DNA of 64,000 bases from Effrenium voratum (taxonomy: Eukaryota > Sar > Dinophyceae > Suessiales > Symbiodiniaceae). The notes below the pieces were generated by a model. It made no database searches and was not told where the DNA came from. It saw nothing but the letters and a program-made list of their open reading frames with translations. The position numbers were made by a program, and so were the translations under genes. Below, piece by piece: positions 37,801-49,800 of this stretch. The stretch's first letter is position 1, and every line of letters starts with the position of its first letter. The stretch lies in assembly GCA_963377175.1 (NCBI GenBank), contig CAUJNA010000458.1, positions 424,533 through 488,532 of the forward strand, written 5' to 3'.

Positions 37801-40800
37801 TTTGAGGTGCCTTTGATTTCTAGGACTGCAACAAAAACCCAACGCCTCCAGCGGAAGGATCGATTGGAGGTAGCGTCATGTGCTGTATCTGGGACTGCAA
37901 CAAAAACCCAACCTGCCTCCAGCTGAAGGTTCGATTGGAGGTAGCGTCATGTGCTGTATGGAAGTTGAATGCATTGAACCCCTTCGAGCACTTGTTGGAC
38001 TTGCACCCAAATAAGCAGATTTCTTTCCGATCCGATAAAATGCATTGGGATCCTTTGGCTATGACCAAATAGCATTGACCCTGTTTCAGTCTTCTCGGCT
38101 CCTTCCAAGAGACACCACGCCGGTCCTTTGACCAGTTGGGGCCCAAAAGGCCGACCCCTTGCTAGCATGTGTTTTGTAGCCACGGTTTGTCAACAAACTC
38201 CTTTTGGTTTAACCCACCTTTCCCTTCAAAGGCTCAGTCTTTTGCTGAAACAAGTTGTGCCCAATGTGTCAAACATAGGGGAGTTGTACACACGAAGAAG
38301 TTGGGTGTCTTTTTGGGGGCACCCCCCCAAACAAAAAATCACAAATGGTGGTTGTCCTTTTGGTTCCCCTTCAAAAACCACCGAGTTCGGGGGCGCCAAC
38401 TCCAAAACCCCAAGACTTCGCCGTAGGACATCGGGTTCCTCATCGGGCTGCTGGACGGGCACTGCGGGGGCGCCTCGGCGGCCCACGTGGCGCACGGCTT
38501 TCCGAAGATCCTCCACGACGTCTACAGCTTCGAGGTGAGTCAAACGCGAGGACTTGGCGCGCGCGGGCAAATGGGTGGAACGCGTGCAGTAAGAGGTTTT
38601 TGCAGGCAAGAGGACGACCACCTTAAGTGGTCTGCAGGAAGGTGATTTTGAAGGAGAGGACGACCACCTTAAGAAGGAGGGTTCCCGATTTTAAAGCACA
38701 GCTCATGGGAGGAGATTGATGCTAGTAGTGGTAGCTTGTTGTTGGTTGGGGGGGGGGTTCGGGTCTCAACTAAATGAAGTTCGGTCAGTATAAATTGATT
38801 TGTTTGTGGTTCATTTGAGAGGGATAATGAGGGGGGGGCCTGCTCCAAGAATCCCGCAAAAACCAGCGCTCACTACTTTTCCCATGTTCTTTTGGGCAAC
38901 AGCATATTCTGGCCGTCTCATATTCGCCGCCGAAGCAATGTACGTAAGGGATATTCAGGACCCAATAAGCAACCTGTCCAACCATACATGTTCCCGGAAT
39001 GTTACGAGGTAAGCTGAAATAAAGGTTTTGGATGGTCCCTTCGTGGTCAGCTCACGTGCACGCCAGCGCGCGAGCGTACGTTGTCAGAGTCGCGGGTTCG
39101 GCCATAAGGATTCCTAAATGAATCATAAATAATGAGTCCCACACTTCGGAGTTTTGGGTACACCTCACTTGAGTGGTTGCCTTCTTCCCTTTCTGTTTGG
39201 GATCCAAGCTACAAATGGATCGGGTCACCGGGCAGGGGCAATGATGTCAGGATGGGGGAGCATATCTTCCAGTTTGGCTCCATGAACCAGAAAGGGTAAC
39301 TTGCAGATCCAAAAGCAGTTTCGTGGTCGGGAAAGCAAGATCCCCCTTCTGAGCTCGGACGATCTTGGTGTTCAGTCGGGAATCCGGGGGAGTTTTGGGA
39401 AACCGGAACGGGAGTTTGATCTCGTCCCAACTCATTCCCTGTGGCTTGTCTCAAGCTTGCGAACCCCTTGAAATGGCTGCTCTTGCCTGGGTTTTGCTTT
39501 GAAGCACCTGCAAAGAGACAACAAGATACGGCCCTATCAAACCACCAAGTGATGGCATTGTGAAATTGTATCAAAGGGACACTGGGGTAGAAAAACACTA
39601 TTCACCTGAAGGGAGCCCGTAATTTTGAGAAGCACCCACATGGGTGTTTCTCGAAAACTGGGTCAATGTTCTACAATTGCAGCAGATTTCTTTTGGCTAC
39701 CCGTTGAATACTAACCCAAAGGGGTCCGAACCCCATTTTGAGAAACCCCCACATGTTAACCCAGACCCCGCCACTGGGCATTGGAAACAAAAACAGGGTT
39801 GCTATTTGATTTTTAACTTAACTAAGAAACCACTTCCATCCCAAGCAAAAGAAAGGAAAAACGGTTTGCCACTGGAGGCTTGAGTGGCACGGGTTGCAAC
39901 AGGAGGTATTAGCTCTTTGAGCTGCGCACGGGAAACCGAGCTGCTGCGCGACACCCTGCGCGCCGCCTGCCGCGCCGCGGATGCCTGGCAGCGAGTCGAA
40001 TCGGGGGAGAGGCCCCAGGCGTGGCCCTTGGGATGCTTTGGGTCATAGACTGCGCTGAAGGCAATCTAGGTCCCCCAGTACTGCCCTTTTACCCTCTTTT
40101 GGGGGAGGGTTCATCCTACTAAACTAGACTACAGAAAAAAGGGTACCCTTATTCTAACCTCTCTACTGGAGGACCTAGCAATACTTGCTCCTTACCGTGT
40201 TTATGGATTAGGGTTGGCCAACACACCATGTTGAACAGCTCAGATAGATGGTTTCACTTCAGGTCGTGCACATGGACTTCATACTTTCCGGGAAGATCAT
40301 TTTAGTGGGAAACATAAAGTTCGGACTTCCTTTTCTGACCAATCTACTCCGAACGTGAATGTATATCATCCAAAGCTAAGCGGTCATGACCCATTCTTGT
40401 AGCATCTTACAGGGTGCCTGGATATGCGCAGGAGTTATTTCAAGGACAGTTGCCAATGCCCCCCACTGGAGTCAACTTGTTTCCGATCAATTTCCAGTGC
40501 CATCTAGTTGTCCAAAACAACATCTATGTTCTACACCGACAGGAAGGGACCGGCGCGCGCCGAGGAGAAAGATCTCATGCACAAGGCGTCGCAAGGCCAT
40601 TGGACCGATGGGAGCCTTGGCCAGGTGGATTTCGCTCGCGCGGCTCCACCTGCAAATGCGACTACCTCAAAACAGCAGGCCTTTTTGTGAGTGACCCTTG
40701 GGTTCCGATCGGATGCTACACATGTTTGTCCTTTGGTGTTTGCCGACTTCGTCGGGTGCGCAAACTTGGTTACGTTAGCACAATTTGAGGCATGCCACAG

Positions 40801-43800
40801 GCCCTGGAAAGAGGCATGCTCTTGACCCTTTGCATTGTTGCTGGCTTTACAGGCGCCCGTCAAACATCCCTTGTCTTAAACATCATCTTTTCATGGCCAT
40901 CATGATTCAAGTTTCCTGGGTGCTTCAGGGGGAAACGTATGCCCTGTTTTGACCGCTCACCGGGCCGCGTGGCGCGAATCCTTGGCCGACCTCTCCATTG
41001 GGTTTTCCACGGCCCCAGGACCTCGACATTTGGGAGACGGATGGGTTGCTATCTCCCGGTTCGATGGTCTAAACACGGTGAGCCCCTTTTGGCTTGGCAA
41101 AGTTCCTATTGTGTTTCAACACATCACCTTTTAGTCTAAGGTTAGTAGCAAGGGTGCCCCTGACCTAGGCTGTGCTACAGGGCAAGCCATAGCTTTTCCA
41201 TAAGGGCAAAGTGCACCCTTGCAAAGTGATGGGCATGCAGAATCCTCCACCCCAGACCGGCAGCCGAGGACCTCTGCCATTTTCGCCGTTCTGGCCCACG
41301 GCTTTGAGGAGAGCCATGGGAAAGATTCAAAGGGAAGCCAACCGGAGGTTGTCTAAGAAATTGTGATTTGGACATGTTAAATACAGGTCGTTCAGCAGCC
41401 CCTTGCAGCCAAGCCGCGGTTTGTTAGCCCTAAGCAAGATGCCTTGAACAATCCAGGCCGCCTTGAAAGGAACCCCTACAGGAAGTTGTTTAAACTATGA
41501 GGTGGTTTCGATATGTTGAAGCGTAGGGTTGTGCCAAATCAATCCTTACGTTCCTGATGCAGGTGGTACAGTGGTTTCCACTGTTGTAGTGGCGGTAGTG
41601 GTGTCCCACTACGGACTATCAGGATTTGGGATGCTGAGCCCCACTTTGAACAACCCAAACAATTAGACCCAAATGCGTAATACTGGTGGCTTACTTAAAG
41701 TCCCCCCAACCCCCGTTCTAGTTGCTAGGTCCTTTCAGAAGTTTGTTTGACCAATGCTGGTTTACTCATGCTTAAAGGTGTTGGCCGAACCCTGGCCACC
41801 TAGTTTGAGCAGGAGGGATCTTATGGGCCACCGAAAGGCAAGGTGAAACATCGGGCTGGGCCGGTTCCTGTGATACCAAGGGCATCCCTGGCACTTGAAA
41901 GGGATGTCCAGTAGCCATGGGAAACAACCACTTTGGGATCAAGGTTGATTGTCAAATGGTTGATGTTCCACAACCATAACAGTGTTGTTCTTCATAAGTC
42001 ATCAAGATGGATGGTAAGGCAGGGGGGGCGGGGAATGTCCGAACAGCTGTGGCATTCTACCTGACCTCCTTGATTGAAAGCTCTGGGGTTGCTCAGCTAG
42101 GCCCTTTGGTGGTTCAGAGCAGCTATCCCTGGAGGGCTCCCTCCATGAGGGGGATACTACCCGGGCTTCTGCTGCTGTGCTTGTGACTCAGGAGGAGGGC
42201 CTCCCCACAGTTCAGCGGGGAGCAGCCAAGATCTTTCTCGTGCCTCGGCCGCCGTTGGCATTTTGGTCCGTTTTGGTCCGTAGCGGTGTGGCATTTGCTT
42301 CTCACGGTGGGTAGACTGCAATGAGAATCGACAACGCCATGTTCAGTTGCATTTGTATTTTCAGGGCGCATGCCAACCTCATACATCAATGCTGCAAGAA
42401 CTGAGCTCCATCCCAATCGTAGCAAACTTACCCCACGAGGGATTTTTGAATGAGTACCCATCGTTTGAAGGTTCTTCTTTGAGCCCTCATGTCTTGCCGA
42501 ATTTTGATTCACCCAAACAACATTGCTGGGGTGGCCAAGCAGCTCAGACTAAAGAGGTACTTGTCAAAGAGAAGGCAGTATGACATTGTTTACGCAGCAG
42601 TGCGTTGGCATGTTTTGTTCAAACCAGCTGTTTTCTAGGTTGATTTCCCATGTAGCTCTGTTCTGCCCAGCGCAAAATCGTGGAAGGGTCGGGAATCAAC
42701 AGCAGTTTTGGGCGACAACTCGAGGATCTCTAGGATCTCTAGGAAGGAAACCAGATGGAATGGTTTCAAAGGGTCATTTCCTCATTCCCCAATGAGCAAT
42801 CCTTGGTTTCCTTTAAGAGGATGTCTAGGTTCAATCTCAAAACCCGTGTTCACTCACAGATAGCTCGGGTCTCCTCCCAAACTATCTTTCATTTTATCGC
42901 CGACGAGCGATGAAACAAATCATCAAATGTGATTTTCCGTGTACCAGGGCATGTTCTGAATATGACACCTAGTCAGAGAATACGGCAGAATACGGTTTTA
43001 TGTTCCATGGTAGCCAGACATTTTCATGTACCGGGTTCCCTTGGTTACCTCAAGGAAACAGAATGGAGTGCAAGAATCTGTGTGTTTCTAAAAATTGGGC
43101 AGCCCCCCAAGTTGCTTTCCTTTCTTAAAAACCATCCGAAAACCGTCCGATGACAGAAACACCCATATGGTTAGTGAATATGAACTTCCATAGTAGGGCA
43201 TATAACCAGCCAAGTTCCTTTTGCTAGGGAGTTCCTTGGTATACAATGGACTCACCGCATGAACATGAGTTTGCATGCACCTTCACCCTGAACCCTGAAC
43301 CCCAAGCTGGAGGGGTGTCTAATTTTGAGAAACACGGACGGTCTTCGGGTGGTTTTGAAGTGGAAGCCAAAAGGAACCCGAGCTGTTGCTCGGTGGCTCC
43401 CAGCCATCCCCCTTAGCTGTTTAGACTTTTAGTGTTTAGCGGGGGTTTCCATTTGACCCACTAAAAGTTAAACTTTCATCAGGGGATCTGAGGGCAGCCC
43501 AGGTTGGTTCCCCGGACTTGGGCCAAGACCCGCCCAAAACGGACGCGCGCGCGCGCACATCGAGGCGTGGTGCGGGGACAGCCGCGCAGTGCTGCTGCAT
43601 GGGCGCCGTGCCATCGCGCTTTCAGAGGACCACGTGCCCAAGAGGACCGAGCTGTCTAAATATGGGTATGGGTCAAAATTGAACCACCAGGTGACCGTAG
43701 GTTTTAGTCCTTCTTTCCATTTAACAGGGCTGCAGTTGTGGTACCTATTTTTGATCCACAGCCTTTTGGGTCGTGTCTTTTTTGAGGGTACCCCTTTTGT

Positions 43801-46800
43801 TGGTGGTTCAAGGGGAAACCTTAAAAGGAACACCGCCATTTGGGGGGGTCCCCCAAAACTCAGACACACCCAAATAGGAATCGGTTGTCCTTTGGATTTC
43901 CTCAAATACCAACCGAAAGGGGGCTCCACCACTTTGAGAAACACTCAGGGCCCTGGACATTGTTTTCTTGGGACATCACCTTTAAAGGGCGCATTCAAGG
44001 CGAAAACTAGGGGGAACCCTGTTTGGGAATCTGTGCGTGTTTTACATGGGTGTGTTTTTGAGAGTTCCCTTGTTCGACTACCCCAATATCAGGAGGTGGA
44101 TTTACCAAAGGGAACCCCTTGGGAGAGAAATGTGTGTGTGTGTCTTTTTTTTGTTTTGAGTTGGTACCCTTTTCCGGTCGGTTGAAAAAGACACCAAAAG
44201 GAAACCCCACCAAGGGTCCACACATCCCGATTTTGACACATCTCCCAGACCTTTCGTGGTGCTCTTTTCTTTGGAAGGCCTGGGTTGTTTAGAATCAAGC
44301 CGTAGTCCTTGTGCCAGATGGTTGTGGTTTCCCTTGTCATGGTGTTGTCCCCCTGGGCATTGCCATATGGATCCCCAATTGTGCACAAGCAAGTTCATCG
44401 CTTAGATTACATTGCTGGGCCAACGTTTGGTACCAGCCTTAATACATGCCCAGTACTAACATGATGGTGTAGATGCATATCCTAAGATCGGGGTTGAACG
44501 TTGACCAAGGTAATGTACGGAACGGGGGACCTCGGGAAAAGGACCCTTCCATGCATGTTCCCTGTGTATGAGTCCGAAGGCGTATCCTAGTTCAGATGTC
44601 TACCCACAAGCATTGAACTGCAAAGACCTTCCTTTGAAGTCCACCGAACAGGGCTGGACCACCCCCGTGTTTGCAGATGCTTGAAAGTAGATGGCACAAA
44701 TTCGAACCATTTTGATCACCCATCATCCCCTTTACCCACAGAAGCGGAATCGGGCCATCTGCTTTTCTTTCCAGGTGTAAACATGCTTCAACCACTAGCC
44801 TTCTTGTGGCTTCCTATGAAGGGGGACCCGCGGCTGGTTGCTCAAACAGGTGTTTGCCAACCGTGATGCCGGCCGGACCCTGCCATTAGTTACCTGCTGC
44901 TTGACTTGGGTCGCAATCAGGATTGGTGAAGGAATTAACCCTGGGTTTCGCCCGCCAAGGTAGTTTACGAATCGGAGCCGGGTAGCTAACAATTACTAAC
45001 TGGATCAACTCCCCCTAGGCAAAATGTTATGGAGGGGGGCAGTTCCCTCTCAGGTTAAAGGGCAGTGGTGGTGTTGTCGCAGGTCTTTGTTGGCCTTATG
45101 TGTGTGGTCTTATTGTTATGGGTTTATCTTCCAAGGAATCTCTGACACGGTGAGCGCATCATGTTTTTGGATGTCTCGAGCTTGGAAACATCAAATTACA
45201 TCAGGCTCGGTCAAAATGTCCAACCGCCTAGCTTTGCTTGACAGGAACGGGAAATCCACTGCAAGAGCAAACAATTGTAGGGACTCAATGATGGGTATGA
45301 ACATATTGATTGTGGCTATTGATTGTGGCTCTCACGGTGCTTGATATATTCAAGGTTAAACACCGGATTGGTCGAGAGCCATTGTTTCCAAAAGTTTGAG
45401 ATTGGCTAGTTGAAGCGGAGCACGGCGCGTCAGCAAAGTCAAGCCGGGTAGTGTTGCGGCCTGGCGTCAGCAAAAACCATCCAGCGTGTACGGAGAACAC
45501 TTTGTCCAAGACAGGCAGCCAACCTGAACCGCCTGAGCCTTCATTGTGTAGAGCAGTTGACGTGTTTTCGTTTGGACGTCTACCAACAAGCGCCTGTTTA
45601 ACACCTAGCAGAAAGTGGTACGTGTCGAGTTCATAGCGCCTTACATGATCAAGCATTGCAGACGCATGCAGTCTGGGCAAGTTATAACGCCGTCACACGG
45701 GGGGTGCACATGGTAAAGGTGCCTTTCATAGGAATCCAGTCTTTTCCGTTGTTGATTTGTAACAAGTTGCCCAGAATATTCAGGGAACCCAAGGAAACTT
45801 GGTGGCTCAAAACAGAATCGTGGTAGAGTCGAACCATCTCGTTGAGATGTTCCAAGCAAAACATGTTCCCTGCGAAGCTAGTGAAACTGAGCTTTGGGCC
45901 TCTCCCTCCCTCCCTCCCTCCCTCCCTCGCTCTCTCTATCTCTCTCTCTCTCTATTTGTATCAGAGTCAGGTCTGCCTTTCTCGGGATTGCCTTAAAGCA
46001 AAGCCAACAGGAACCCATTCCTTGCAGTTGCCTCACTCTCCCACAAAAGCCAAAACTGGCAGGAAGGACGAGTACAATCGCGTGAAGAACGCGGGGGGGA
46101 AAGTCCTCGACTTTGGCGGCCAGCTGAAGGCTGAGATTTCAGGGTCTTGGCTGGGAAATGAGGTAGCCTCCCCCCAAGAAAAAGTGGACCGTTGGTTGAT
46201 TTTTCAACCGCCTTCTTTAAGTCATCGTTCTTAGAGTTTAGGTTTGGGCACGAGCACAGGGATTGCGAGGATTGCATGGCAAGGAGAAATCAATGAGCCA
46301 ACCAGCCAAATGGGAGGTTCCAAACTTGCCAGGCAAGCCAAACCCGGAAACAAGGGGAATTTGTTATTTTATGGCAGCCTCACAGAACCGTAGGAAACCA
46401 TTCGCAGGTTGGTCGCAGAATGTGCTTCAATTGTTTCTTTCAATTGGCAGGTGGATGATGCAGGTTTTGTCGAGCTCGGGTGTCCTTTTTGAGAAAAATG
46501 GCGCAGCTAAATTTGGGAGGATTTAGCGCACCAGCCGTTGCCTTTGTCTCTTTCGGATGACACTGAGCAGGACTGATGTTAACAACGTCATGTACTCCCG
46601 CTGCTCTCTGAGGGAGTTAGAGATTGATTGATGTCATCTTGCAATGCACATAATGATTTAATACGTATTCAGCATGAGTGCCACACAAACATGCTTCATT
46701 CACTCTACATACCACAACAAGGGGCCACATAGCATGGGATGCACACAGGGCAAGCGGACTTCAGGAGGTTTGCGCTGCAGCATGGATCATGGGTTCCACA

Positions 46801-49800
46801 GCAAGTTGAACATTGAAGTGGGTTGCTGTCCAGAGTGAACTGAATAGTCTTTTGCCGGTGGCATTGACCTGATTCCACATATATCTGTGCATTTATACAG
46901 GTATATGTATATACATACGCACATGGATATGCACAAAATGCACCAGTGCAGTGAGCTGCCACCCCCAGACTCTGTTGCTTGCCCGAGACCAGTTTGGCTT
47001 GCTTTGGTCCGATTAGATTGTTTGCTTGTTGTCCCAACTAGCGACATAGTCACCAGCTTCTGGATTGGGTTTAGTTTGGACTTATATAGTTTTAAGTTTT
47101 GGGTTACATTTGCGTATAAGCGAAATAGGGTTTTGGATCGAATGGATCGGGCTCAGTATTGTAGAGTTTAAAGCTTAGGGTTTGAGGTACCCCAGGGTCG
47201 GCAATGCGGGTGTCACTTTCTCAGGATCCATTCCGAGAAAAGGGCAACCACAGGATTTGGATATATAAGGCTCCATTCCACTTCCTGAGATGGTAGGTTT
47301 CCTTTTGGACTCCCTTCGGGTACCAACCAAAAGGGCATCAACAACTTTGAGAGCCTACATCAAGATAAATATTGTTTCCCCATGTAGCACGGCAGCATTT
47401 TTTAATCAAGAGACAGACTTCACAGTTGAGTTCTTGCATGCCTAGCAATTGGCTTGGATCGCCTTGGGCTCGAGTCTTCCGGTCAACGGTCCCTCAATCC
47501 TTGAAACACTGTCATGCATGCCCCTTAATCCCACAATAAAATCAAAGTAATGTGTTTATATTACGTATGACATATTTATAATGCGATGATTATCTTATGA
47601 GCATACACACTTATATAATGAAGATATGATATATATATATATATATGGCTTCCTCTTGCTGGAACAATTCCGAGAATTGCCGGAGGTTGGCCGGCGAGAC
47701 AAGTACAAGGAGAAGAAGTCCTCAGGCCCGGAGATTCTGGGAGACGGCATTCAGTTGTCCCCGTCGTCTTCCACAAAACAAGGTGCCTTCTGTGTTTTCT
47801 TTTGCTTAGCGGGTTCGTAAGTTGAAGATCTTGGGGGGGTTGGGCTTCATTGCTGTCCTACAGAAGGTGGGGTGTTACACCAGGCTTGCTATACCTTGAA
47901 CATCCTGTTTTGTGAGAAGCTCACCCCGAAGACCCTAGGCGCTCTATGGCCCATCGAGTAGATCAGCTATGGGTGCCCGTTTGGGTTCCCCTGATCTTAA
48001 AGGGTTTTGGCTTTAGGTCCCTTCAAGATCCGTTTTAAGGTTTAAGGTTCCTTGGGTTCCCAAAATCCCTTTGGATTTGCTAGCAGCCCTTTATCAGTTC
48101 ACGGGCATCCTAGCCCAGTTGCTCTTTGCGTATCTCTCATGGCTGCTTGGTGCAAAACATGTTGTTTCCGGGCCAGAGTGCGGTTGACAACGGCGTTTGT
48201 TTTGTTTGGTGGGTTCGCCACGAAGCCATGTGCAGCCCCCCCAAAATGGGTTTCCGCGGCAGAAAGAGCCTCAGTAGCGGTCTACCTTTGACAGCCCGAC
48301 ATTTCCCCTTGAACATCCCACCAGCCCTCAAGGACAGGTGAACTTGTTGATCTTTCTAGGGAACCCAATAAAAGTTTCCGTTGGTCCACGATTCCTACTT
48401 ATGTTGAGACAATGTCATAGGGACCCCTTCAGGAGCTCGTGGATTTCCCCCCACTTCCGAGCTTCCGAGCGGCGTGCGCAGGTGCCTTCAAAGACCTTCA
48501 GTGGTTGGGCACCACCCGGTCCTTCGGGGACATCCGACTAAAGGCGCCCCACAACATCGCGCCCTGGACGCGGGCTGAAGGCTTGTGGAGGCTTATGGGC
48601 GTTTCTGAAAATAGAAAGGGCCCCCTGTTGGAATGCTGAGGGAAACCTTTAGTGGAAACGGTTTCCATTTTAGGTTAAGAAACACAACTTTTAATCAGTA
48701 CCAAAAACAACTATGGAGGCTTGTGGGCTGACTTGGTTTCTCCTTTCCAAAATACCGCAAGTGAACCTGCAACCCCATTCACGATTTGGAAAATGACCGT
48801 TTCCCTTCATACGAGACGGAAAGGTGGGCTCAGGAGTTTGGGACCCAAGACTACACGAAGCGAGGCAGCTGGATTCCGCTGAACTTGAAGCCGCCTGTTG
48901 ACGTGGGCATGGCCATGACACGCAACAGGCTTGGGACGGAACGGGATCACCACGTTATCACATGTCCCTCTGGAACAATGTCAGGGTCCCGGCACAGCGG
49001 ATTCACCATCGTGACGCGTACAAGCATGTCTTTTCCGACTTTAGTTTTGCATGGCCGTCAGAGCGTGTCAACAGCTGGTGGCATGGCAAGGTGACGCAAG
49101 ATGACGGGCTGGTATCTGAGATTTTGTGAGATTCGATTTCTGTGTGGATATACACTACATTGCAATACCAATCTGTGTTTTCCGCTCAGACATCGATATC
49201 ATTTCATCGAAAGGCTTGTAGGCCAAGAACAAAGCGTGTTTAGCCTTCGCGTACATACAATATTGCGATCTGAGCAAGACAATTTGTGTTGCGAACTCTA
49301 AACTGAAGATTTATGTGTATTGCATTGGCCATACTGGAACGCCGTGGTTTGAGGATTTTATTGCTGTTGGGATGCTGATATTTGAGGACTTGTTGTGTGT
49401 GACCTCCATGTGGTGCATTTGAGAGAGTTGAACCGGTTCGAGTGGGTGCAGGGAGCTGGGCAAAGTGCAACAGCCTGTTTGCAGCAAAGTTACCAAGCAT
49501 CCCCCTCAACAATCGCCAGGATGTCATCCTGAATCGGTCGGTCCAAGCAAGAACTCAAGGCAACGAAAGGACGCGAGCATTGTTCAGACATGTCGTTTCA
49601 GGTTTGTTGAACTGGGGTAGGCCACGTGTGTCTCTTGGGATGCCCGCGTGTAGCAGTCCGTCCATGGTGCTGGGTTCCCTTTTTTCCCTTCCAAGATGTC
49701 CCGGCTTGTTTTTCATCCAGAAAAGCAGATCTCCTTGGATTTGTTTTCATCGAGAGAAAGAGATCCGAGGCTCCGGGTGCCCTTTCAAACCCCAACTCCT

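Larger units (their letters stand above)
43651..46062. other. Intron 18
   Basis: Holds introner-like copies at 43788-43946, a (TG)n-T-run-GGTACCC motif at 44132-44172, and a TCCC/TC tract at 45901-45956. Confidence 0.45.
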
